Positions 57,571 through 64,000 of a stretch of 64,000 bases of DNA are shown piece by piece. The stretch spans positions 62,001-126,000 of the forward strand of contig NZ_LWQS01000103.1 in the NCBI RefSeq assembly GCF_001650695.1, in the 5' to 3' direction. The stretch is from Chloroflexus islandicus. GTDB taxonomy: Bacteria; Chloroflexota; Chloroflexia; Chloroflexales; Chloroflexaceae. The notes under the pieces were generated by a model. That model searched no databases. It was not told the DNA's origin and saw only the letters and a program-made list of their open reading frames with translations. Position 1 is the stretch's first letter, and every line of letters begins with the position of its first letter. Both the position numbers and the translations under genes were made by a program.

Positions 57571-58698
57571 ATGACTCTGCTCAGTACCCGCTTAACCATC
57601 TTGATAGGCCCGACTATTCCGGCGCCGGCGCCGCCGCCGCTGCTCGCTGCGCTCGCCAGCGCCGAGGTGACGCACCGCGACGAGGGGCGCTCTGGGTTTC
57701 AGGTGGTCTTTCAGCTTGGGCGCGAACGGGGCGATCTGCTCGATTATGCCTTGCTCGCCGGGCCGCTGCTGCGCGCCGGCAACCGGATCGTCCTGATTGT
57801 CTGGTTTGGCGCGTTGCCGCAGGTAGTGATGGACGGCTTGATCACCAACCAGCAATTGCAACCCGGCGACCAACCCGGTTCGGCGACGTTGACCATTACT
57901 GGCGAAGATGTGAGCGTGGCGATGGATCGCGAAGAGAAGTCGGTTGAGCATCCGGCCCAACCCGAAGCGGTCATTGCGCTCAAGATCATCGCCAGCTATG
58001 CCCAGTATGGTCTCATTCCATTGGTCATCCCGCCGCCAACGGTTGATATGCCGCTGCCAATCGAGCGCACACCGGTGCAGCAAGCGACCGATCTCGCCTA
58101 TCTGCGCCAGATGGCCGAACGCTTTGCGTATGTCTTCTACGTCGCTCCCGGCCCCGCCCCCCTCACGAATACCGCCTACTGGGGGCCGCCGGTGCGCATT
58201 GGGGTGCCGCAACGGGCCTTGACGGTCAACATGGGACAGGCCACCAACGTGATCTCGATCAACTTCCAGCACGATCCGCTTACCGCGACCACCTTAGCCG
58301 GGCAGGTGCAGGATCGCACGACCGGCCAGAATATCCCGGTGCGCTCGTTCGCCAGTCTCCGTCCGCCGCTCGCTAGCCTGCCGGCGCTGGCGTCGTTCGC
58401 CCGCAGCACGATCTTCCGCGGCACGGGTCTCAATGCCATGCAGGCGCTAGCCCAAGCCCAAGCCGCGACCGATGCCTCCAGCGATGTGCTGACCGTTGAA
58501 GGCGAACTCGATACCGCGCGCTATGGTGGTCTGTTGCAGGCACGCGGGTTGGTTGGCTTGCGCGGCGCCGGCTTCAGTTACGACGGTCTTTACTACGTTA
58601 AGCAGGTGAAGCACCAGATCAGCCGTGATGGCTTTAAGCAGAGCTTTACCCTTACCCGCGAAGGGTTGGGTTCGACGGTGCCGGTGGTGTTGCCATGA
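57571..58698 (+). CDS. gp27/gpD-like spike hub protein
   Basis: 375 residues of the phage late-control D/VgrG N-terminal family (beta-barrel hub). 'GFQVVFQLGRERGDLLDY', 'ATLTITGEDVSVAMDREEKS', 'RQMAERFAYVFYVAPGP' and 'SRDGFKQSFTLTREGLG' match the hub barrels of Afp8/Pvc8. The OB-fold half of Afp8 is a separate gene downstream. Starts 6 bases after the LysM-like gene; stop overlaps the next ATG. Confidence 0.86.
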   Translation: MTLLSTRLTILIGPTIPAPAPPPLLAALASAEVTHRDEGRSGFQVVFQLGRERGDLLDYALLAGPLLRAGNRIVLIVWFGALPQVVMDGLITNQQLQPGDQPGSATLTITGEDVSVAMDREEKSVEHPAQPEAVIALKIIASYAQYGLIPLVIPPPTVDMPLPIERTPVQQATDLAYLRQMAERFAYVFYVAPGPAPLTNTAYWGPPVRIGVPQRALTVNMGQATNVISINFQHDPLTATTLAGQVQDRTTGQNIPVRSFASLRPPLASLPALASFARSTIFRGTGLNAMQALAQAQAATDASSDVLTVEGELDTARYGGLLQARGLVGLRGAGFSYDGLYYVKQVKHQISRDGFKQSFTLTREGLGSTVPVVLP

Positions 58699-59180
58699 GC
58701 CAATTTTTCGGAAAATATCGCGGCAAGGTCGAGAATAACCTCGATCCGCTGCAACAGGGCCGGGTGCAAGTGAGCGTGCCCGCCGTGCTCGGTGAGGGCC
58801 GGGCGAGTTGGGCGATGCCGTGCGTGCCCTTTGCCGGCAATGGGGTCGGCCTGTTTCTCATCCCGCCTACCGGCGCTAACGTCTGGATTGAGTTCGAGGG
58901 TGGCGATCCCGACTATCCGATCTGGAGCGGTTGCTTCTGGGGCACCGGTGAAGCGCCGGCTTCGCCGGCAGTCGCCGAAATGAAGGTGCTCAAGACCGCT
59001 GCCGGCACGATCACGATCAACGAACTGCCGGGGGTTGGCGGGATTACGATTGAAACGGCGACCGGGGCCAAGATTGCGCTGACCGCGACCGGGATCGAGA
59101 TCACGAACGGCCAAGGCGGTTCGATCAAGCTCACCGGGCCGCAGATTTCGCTCAACGACGGCGCATTAGAGGTGATGTGA
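58695..59180 (+). CDS. gp5/gpV-like spike protein (OB-fold)
   Basis: 161 residues. 'KYRGKVENNLDPLQQGRVQV', 'MPCVPFAGNGVGLFLIPPTGANVWIEFEGGDPDYPIWSGCFWG' are the oligonucleotide-binding fold of gp5/gpV. The tail 'GGITIETATGAKIALTATGIEITNGQGGSIKLTG' forms the start of a beta-helix spike. It should cap the tube and carry the PAAR tip. Coupled by ATGA to the hub gene. Confidence 0.88.
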   Translation: MSQFFGKYRGKVENNLDPLQQGRVQVSVPAVLGEGRASWAMPCVPFAGNGVGLFLIPPTGANVWIEFEGGDPDYPIWSGCFWGTGEAPASPAVAEMKVLKTAAGTITINELPGVGGITIETATGAKIALTATGIEITNGQGGSIKLTGPQISLNDGALEVM

Positions 59181-59278
59181 CAACCGGTGACCGCACCGAT
59201 TGGCAGCCATACCCTCGCTGCGCTGGCGCAGTGGAGGGCAGATGGATGAAGACATTTTAGCACCGGTGAGGAGGCAGC

Positions 59279-59599
59279 ATGCCCGGTTTTCTCTTACACG
59301 TTGGCGCGACCATCCTGTGCGCGCACGGCGGTCAAGCCCAAGCCACCGCACCCAATCCACGGGTGCGAGTGGGCGGCCAACCGGTGGTGACGCTCAGCGC
59401 GCCGCATACGGTTGCCGGGTGTCCCTTCACGACCGGCACGAATCCGATGCCCTGCGTGACCGCTCAATGGACGACTGGCGCAACCCGGGTGCGCGCTGGC
59501 GGGCAACCCGTGTTGTTGCAAGACAGTCAAGCCACCTGTGTGCCGAATGGCACGCCGGTCAATATCGTGATGACCCAAATGCGGGTCAGGGGGCAATGA
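59279..59599 (+). CDS. PAAR-like spike tip
   Basis: 106 residues: 'HVGATILCAHGGQAQATAPNPRVRVGGQPVVTLSAPHTVAGCPF' and repeated VRVGGQPV/VRAGGQPV, with four cysteines and histidines positioned to bind a metal at the tip. PAAR-type proteins sharpen the spike and may carry payload. The gap before it contains only tiny frames I do not support. Stop overlaps the next start. Confidence 0.83.
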   Translation: MPGFLLHVGATILCAHGGQAQATAPNPRVRVGGQPVVTLSAPHTVAGCPFTTGTNPMPCVTAQWTTGATRVRAGGQPVLLQDSQATCVPNGTPVNIVMTQMRVRGQ

Positions 59600-59949
59600 T
59601 GCACATCGCGTTTCCTTATGCGATTGACGGCGGCGGGCGCACGGCGCGCGCCGATGACGATGCCCACATTCGCCAGATGATCGAGCAACTGCTCTTCACC
59701 GCTCCCGGCGAGCGGGTGAACCGGCCTCGTTTCGGCGCTGGCGTGCGCCAGTTGCTCTTTGCGCCGAATAGCCCCGAATTGGCCGCCGCGCTGGAGTTCT
59801 TGGTACAGGGTGCGTTGCAAGAGTATCTCGGCGAGGTGATCCGGGTTGAGGCGGTGGCGATCGAGGCCGAGGAGGCAACGTTGCGGGTGACGGTGCAGTA
59901 TGTGGTGCAGCGTACTCAGCAGCGCCGGGTGATTGAGGTGGCCGGCTGA
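59596..59949 (+). CDS. gp25-like baseplate protein
   Basis: 117 residues. 'DDAHIRQMIEQLLFTAPGERVNRPRFGAGVRQLLFAPNSPEL' is the GPW/gp25 signature including the conserved G-R-x-x-R-P-x-F-G block (here GERVNRPRFGAGV). Sheath polymerisation nucleates on this wedge. Starts at ATG in ATGATG overlapping the PAAR stop. Confidence 0.9.
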   Translation: MMHIAFPYAIDGGGRTARADDDAHIRQMIEQLLFTAPGERVNRPRFGAGVRQLLFAPNSPELAAALEFLVQGALQEYLGEVIRVEAVAIEAEEATLRVTVQYVVQRTQQRRVIEVAG

Positions 59950-60052
59950 ATGGGCGTTTCTCATGTAGGGAAGGCAGCGGATCGCTGGCGATTGCTATCC
60001 AAGCCTCCGCTGCGCCTGTGGCGATAACAACACCAAATAACAGGTTAACGGT

Positions 60053-62554
60053 ATGAGTATCCAATTCCGCTGTGCAAATCCGCGCCGGGCGCAAGTGCTG
60101 AGCACGTCTGCCATCCCGCTCAACGGGATCGATCTGCTCGAAGTGCTCGATCGCGACGCGCCTGCCGGTGCGCCGCCGCAACAGACGCTGCTGGTGCAGA
60201 TGATCAAGCCGGCGCCGTGGGGGCTCGGCGCGGCCAATGTGCAGCTAACCGGCGGTGTGCGTGTCACCGGCGTGAAGGTGCGCTGGGTCTTGCGCGCCGC
60301 TGATGCCAGTCCCGCCGATGTTGCCGCCGGGCGCATCACCAACGCTGAGCGAACGTTTTACAATGGGTTGGCTGCCGCCAATCGCACTTTGGTGGTGCGG
60401 GTCGATCAGGCCGGCGACTTTTCGACCTACACGCTGCGCATTGTTCGTTCGCCCACTGATCCGAATCCGCCTGCCGGCTTTGATCCCATCCTCAGCCATA
60501 TTGAGTTCGCGTTCAAAGTTGAGTGTCCCAGTGAATTTGATTGCGCTCCGGCTGCCGATTGCCCGCCAGAGAGCGATGAGTCGCCGCTGATCGATTATCT
60601 GGCTCGCGATTACGCCAGTTTGCGCCAATTGCTCTTTGACCGGCTAGCCGCCGTCTCGCCCGCTTGGCGCGAGCGTAATCCAGCCGATCTTGGCGTGGCG
60701 ATTGTCGAGGGGTTGGCCTACATCGGCGATTATCTCAGCTACTATCAAGACGCGGTCGCTACCGAAGCCTATCTCGGCACGGCGCGCCGCCGGGTGTCGT
60801 TGCGCCGCCACGCGCGTCTGCTTGATTACGCGCCCCACGACGGCGCGAATGCGCGGGTGTGGGTGCAAGTGCAGGTTGATGCACCATGTACTTTGCCGGC
60901 CCGTACCCCCGTGCTGACCAAAGCCGGCGGTGCGCCGCCGCGTTTGTTGCCTGCTTCCGCCGAATTGGCCCTCGCTCGCCAGCAGCAGCCGCTCGTGTTC
61001 GAGACGATGCACGCGATCCGCTTGTTTCCGGCCCATAATCAGATCGATTGCTATACGTGGGGCGATGAGGGGTGTTGTCTGCCCGCCGGCAGTACCCGCG
61101 CCGCTCTGCGCGGCGATCTCAGCGCCAGTTTGCGTCCCGGCGATGTGCTGGTGTTGATCGAGCGGCGCCACCCGCGTACCGGCTACCGCGCCGATGCCGA
61201 TCCCACCCGCCGCCACGCCGTCCGCCTGACCCGCGTCACCGCGGCGACCGATCCGCTCGGCGGCCAGTTGGCCGATCCGCCATCCAACCAGCCGGTGGCC
61301 GTGACCGAGATTGAGTGGATGGCAGAAGATGCCTTGCCCTTCATCCTTGATCTGACCGTGGTATCCGTGCCGCCCGATGATCGCGACGAGAGTGGAGCAG
61401 CGCGCCAGCCGGCTAGTGTGGCGTTGGGCAATATTGTGCTGGCTGATCACGGCGAGACCCTCCCCGCCGAGTTGTTGCCGCCGGTTGGCGATCCGCTTCG
61501 TTACCGGCCTGTGTTGGCGCGGGCCGGCGTGACCTTTGCCGCGCCATTCGAGCCAGCCGATCGCACTACGCCGGCCTCGCGGTTGGTGAGCGCCGCTGAA
61601 CCCACGCTGACTCTGCCCGCCGTCGAGCTGGCGAGTCCCTCTGGGGTGTGGCGGCCAGTACCTGATCTGCTCGGTAGCAATCGCTTTCAAACCGAATTTG
61701 TCGGTGAACTGGAGAATGACGGTCGCCTGTTCCTGCGCTTTGGCGATGGCCGCACGGGGCGCGCGCCGGCGGCAGGCGAAGCGTTGGCGGCGCGCTATCG
61801 GGTGGGTGGTGGTTCAGCCGGCAATATCGGCGCCGATGCGCTGGCCCACATTGTCACCAATGAGAGCGGCATTCGCGCGGTGCGTAACCCCTTGCCGGCC
61901 CTCGGCGGCAGCGAGCCGGAGGCGCTTGAGTCGATTCGCCAGTCTGCGCCGCAAGCCTTTCGTCGCCAAGAACGGGCGGTGACGCCGGCTGATTACGCGA
62001 TGATGGCCGAACGCCATCCATCCGTGCAGCGTGCGGTTGCCACGCGCCGCTGGACGGGGAGCTGGTACACGATCGTTATTACCGTCGATCGGCGTGGCGG
62101 CTTGCCGGTCGATGCGGCGTTTGAAACGGAGTTGCGCGCTTTCCTCGAACGTTACCGGATGGCCGGGCAAGATATCGAGATTGACGGGCCGGTCTATGTG
62201 CCGCTCGATCTGGCGTTTGTGGTTTGTGTCGAGGCTGGCTATTTCGCCGCCAATGTCAAGGCTGCGCTACTCGAACGTTTCAGCACCCGCCAGTTTTTTC
62301 ACCCCGACAACTTCACCTTTGGCCAACCGCTCTACCTCAGCCACATCATTGCCGCCGCGATGGCTATTCCCGGCGTGCGCTGGATCGAGACGGCGGGAAC
62401 GCGGGTGCGTTTCCAACGCTGGGGTAAACCGCCGCGCGGCGAGTTGGCCAACGGCCAGCTCGACGTTGGCCGGCGCGAGATTATCCGCTGCGATAACGAC
62501 CCCAACCGGCCTGAACATGGCCGGATCGAGTTCATCATGGAGGGCGGGTCATGA
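60053..62554 (+). CDS. Baseplate J/gp6-type assembly protein 1 (Afp11-like)
   Basis: 833 residues. An extra N-terminal beta domain (about 1-165, unknown) precedes 'IDYLARDYASLRQLLFDRLA...NPADLGVAIVEGLAYIGDYLSYYQDAVATEAYL', typical of J-like proteins. The C-terminal 'FLRFGDGRTGRAPAAGE', 'GSAGNIGADALAH', 'YVPLDLAFVVCVEAGYF' and 'RIEFIMEGGS' complete the family pattern. A 102-base gap precedes it without obvious structure. Stop overlaps the next start. Confidence 0.9.
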   Translation: MSIQFRCANPRRAQVLSTSAIPLNGIDLLEVLDRDAPAGAPPQQTLLVQMIKPAPWGLGAANVQLTGGVRVTGVKVRWVLRAADASPADVAAGRITNAERTFYNGLAAANRTLVVRVDQAGDFSTYTLRIVRSPTDPNPPAGFDPILSHIEFAFKVECPSEFDCAPAADCPPESDESPLIDYLARDYASLRQLLFDRLAAVSPAWRERNPADLGVAIVEGLAYIGDYLSYYQDAVATEAYLGTARRRVSLRRHARLLDYAPHDGANARVWVQVQVDAPCTLPARTPVLTKAGGAPPRLLPASAELALARQQQPLVFETMHAIRLFPAHNQIDCYTWGDEGCCLPAGSTRAALRGDLSASLRPGDVLVLIERRHPRTGYRADADPTRRHAVRLTRVTAATDPLGGQLADPPSNQPVAVTEIEWMAEDALPFILDLTVVSVPPDDRDESGAARQPASVALGNIVLADHGETLPAELLPPVGDPLRYRPVLARAGVTFAAPFEPADRTTPASRLVSAAEPTLTLPAVELASPSGVWRPVPDLLGSNRFQTEFVGELENDGRLFLRFGDGRTGRAPAAGEALAARYRVGGGSAGNIGADALAHIVTNESGIRAVRNPLPALGGSEPEALESIRQSAPQAFRRQERAVTPADYAMMAERHPSVQRAVATRRWTGSWYTIVITVDRRGGLPVDAAFETELRAFLERYRMAGQDIEIDGPVYVPLDLAFVVCVEAGYFAANVKAALLERFSTRQFFHPDNFTFGQPLYLSHIIAAAMAIPGVRWIETAGTRVRFQRWGKPPRGELANGQLDVGRREIIRCDNDPNRPEHGRIEFIMEGGS

Positions 62555-64000
62555 GCAATGCCGAACCATCCCCGTGCGGTTGCGACGAGCGCGAGCCGTT
62601 ACTTTCGCCACATGCCAACCCGCCCGGCCAACCTGCGCTGCGCTACCGGCTCGGCGCTCACCGCTCGTTCCTGCGCCGGATGGCGGCCCGCTTGTCGCAG
62701 CAGGCCAGCTCGACCGGCCAGCGCCCGCTCGCTGCGCTGGCCACCCGCGACGCCGCCGATCCGTCGCTCGCCTTGCTCGATGCAGCCGCGACACTGGCCG
62801 ATGTGTTGACCTTCTATCAAGAACGGATCGCCAACGAGGGTTTTCTCCGCACCGCGACCGAACGCTTCTCGGTCTTGCAGTTGGCCCGCGCGATCGGCTA
62901 CGAACTCAAGCCCGGCGTCGCTGCTGCGGTCTACCTTGCTTTTACCCTCGACGACACACCCGTCTCGCCGGCCCAGACGGTGATCCCTGCCGGGACCCAA
63001 GTGCAGAGCATCCCGGCCAAACAGGGTGAACTGCCGCAGACCTTCGAGACGGGCGTCGAGTTTGTCGCCCGTAAGGCGTGGAATGTGCTGCGCCCGCGCC
63101 CTACTCGTCCCCAAGACCTGAGCAAGGGCGCGACGATGCTCTATTTGGCTGGCGTCGCGACGCGCTTGCAAGCCGGTGATTATCTGCTGCTAGTTGGCGC
63201 CGAACGCGAGCGCAATCCCGGCAATGAACGCTGGGATCTGCGCCGGGTGCTGTCGGTGCAGACCTTTCCTGATGCTGCCGGTGGTTATACCGTCGTCACA
63301 TGGGCGCCCGGCCTCGGCTCGAACCGCCCGCAAATGCTGCCGGCGGCCCAGCCGCAAGCCTTTGCCTTCCGCCGTAGCGCGCGCCGTTTCGGCTTCAACG
63401 CGCCCGATTGGCGGTTGATGCCGGCAGAGGTGAAACGAGCGTATGGCGGCACGGCCAACGAATGGCCCGGTTTTGCGATCGATGGCAGCCAGCGCCATAT
63501 CGACCTCGATACCGCTTACCCCACGATCGTGCCGGGCAGTTGGGTGGCGCTGCTTACTCCCGGTTACGCTGAACTCTACCGCGTGACCGGCAACGAAACC
63601 GTGGGTGTCGCCAATTTTGGTCTCTCTGGGCAGGTCACGCGCCTGACTGTTGACACGAATGAGAACATCGCCCGCTTTCAGCGTCGCGAGACGGTGGTGT
63701 TGGCCGAGAGCGAGCCGTTGCCGCTGGCCGAAGAGCCTATTCCTGATCCGGTCACTGGTAACCGGATCGAGGTCGCCGGTGTGGTGCGAGATTTGGTCAA
63801 GGGCCAGCCGTTGATCGTCAGCGGCAAGGTGAACGAGGGCGATGAACAGCCTACCGCGGTGGTGGTCTTTGTCGAGGCGGTCTACCCCAATCCCGGCTTT
63901 ACCACCATCGTGTTGCGCGATCAGGGGTTGGGCGCGATCCGCCTCATCCGTTCTACGACGGTGATCTACGCCAATGTCGTGGCTGCAACCCACGGCGAGA
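62551..64000 (+). CDS. Baseplate J/gp6-type assembly protein 2 (Afp12-like), cut by window end
   Basis: At least 483 residues with no stop before the edge. 'LALLDAAATLADVLTFYQERIANEGFLRTATERFSVLQLARAIGYELKPGVAAAVYLAFTLDD' marks a second J-type wedge component. A 'TVIPAGTQVQSIPAKQGELPQTFET' loop follows. Start ATG overlaps the previous stop. The remaining part, and possible fibre and tape-measure genes, would lie beyond. Confidence 0.87.
   Translation, partial: MSNAEPSPCGCDEREPLLSPHANPPGQPALRYRLGAHRSFLRRMAARLSQQASSTGQRPLAALATRDAADPSLALLDAAATLADVLTFYQERIANEGFLRTATERFSVLQLARAIGYELKPGVAAAVYLAFTLDDTPVSPAQTVIPAGTQVQSIPAKQGELPQTFETGVEFVARKAWNVLRPRPTRPQDLSKGATMLYLAGVATRLQAGDYLLLVGAERERNPGNERWDLRRVLSVQTFPDAAGGYTVVTWAPGLGSNRPQMLPAAQPQAFAFRRSARRFGFNAPDWRLMPAEVKRAYGGTANEWPGFAIDGSQRHIDLDTAYPTIVPGSWVALLTPGYAELYRVTGNETVGVANFGLSGQVTRLTVDTNENIARFQRRETVVLAESEPLPLAEEPIPDPVTGNRIEVAGVVRDLVKGQPLIVSGKVNEGDEQPTAVVVFVEAVYPNPGFTTIVLRDQGLGAIRLIRSTTVIYANVVAATHGE

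Noticed and set aside
59186-59248. 20-codon frame (GTG start) between spike and PAAR genes
   Set aside because: No ribosome binding site of note and overlaps other tiny frames; cannot be supported without conservation data.
43531-64000. Prophage or R-type pyocin
   Set aside because: No capsid, terminase, portal, holin or integrase seen, while an AAA+ ATPase, DUF4255 and DUF4157 proteins, typical of eCIS, are present.

Overview
The window reads as chromosome of a GC-rich, free-living bacterium of the Chloroflexota, most likely Chloroflexales (a Chloroflexus/Roseiflexus-type filamentous phototroph). That placement is inference. It rests on a reduced alternative complex III operon followed directly by SCO and an A2-type caa3 oxidase, on adjacent glycolate oxidase genes, and on an AP2/ERF-type protein of a kind I associate with this group. 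No rRNA or tRNA gene was recognised, so the assignment cannot be confirmed from the window.

Layout. (1) 1-11.3 kb: a + strand surface-polysaccharide operon with two nucleotide-sugar epimerase/reductase genes, five glycosyltransferases, an O-antigen ligase/polymerase-like membrane protein, a YdjC/ChbG-type deacetylase and a PaaK/CapK-like adenylate-forming enzyme. Most are coupled by ATGA, GTGA or TGATG stop-start overlaps. (2) 11.5-15.7 kb, - strand: a large PAS/GAF hybrid histidine kinase and an Rsm22/METTL17-type protein. (3) 15.7-16.7 kb: a gene-free block of GC-rich tandem and dispersed repeats. (4) 16.7-23.8 kb: glycolate oxidase glcD, glcE, a second glcD-glcE copy fused into one gene, and glcF. 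(5) 24.1-33.8 kb: alternative complex III subunits ActB, ActE, ActA, a small single-span protein, SCO, and cytochrome oxidase subunits II, I, III and IV. Together these could take electrons from quinol to O2, but the usual integral-membrane quinol subunits (ActC, ActF, and ActD) are not in this cluster. (6) 33.9-42.3 kb: housekeeping and accessory genes (HAD phosphatase, two tandem double-GNAT proteins, a C45 peptidase/acyltransferase, an LMW-PTP-like protein, a YfcE-type phosphoesterase, a DUF2085 membrane protein, an XRE-cupin regulator with an unknown partner, an AP2/ERF-type protein) plus a 39-bp minisatellite.

(7) 43.3-64.0 kb (running off the end): an extracellular contractile injection system (eCIS), the most notable content. 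In order: an unknown beta-rich protein, sheath, tube, a zinc-ribbon baseplate-type protein, a proline-rich protein with 13-residue repeats, a DUF4255/Pvc16-like cap protein, an AAA+ ATPase (Pvc15/Afp15-like), a small unknown, a 1439-residue DUF4157 protein ending in a DNA/RNA non-specific endonuclease, a DUF4157-DUF922 putative metalloprotease, a CIS-tube/Pvc7-like protein, a LysM-like protein, separate gp27-like and gp5/gpV-like spike genes, a PAAR-like tip, gp25, and two baseplate J/gp6-type proteins (the second truncated by the window edge). The nuclease-tipped and peptidase-tipped DUF4157 proteins are the best candidates for payloads.

Intergenic DNA is rich in repeats: about 195-bp tandem units built from two palindromes and scattered at three sites, a roughly 145-bp element present in inverted orientation at 16.4 and 43.1 kb, a triple palindrome at 34.65 kb and a 39-bp minisatellite at 40 kb. 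No CRISPR array, transposase, integrase or tRNA was seen.
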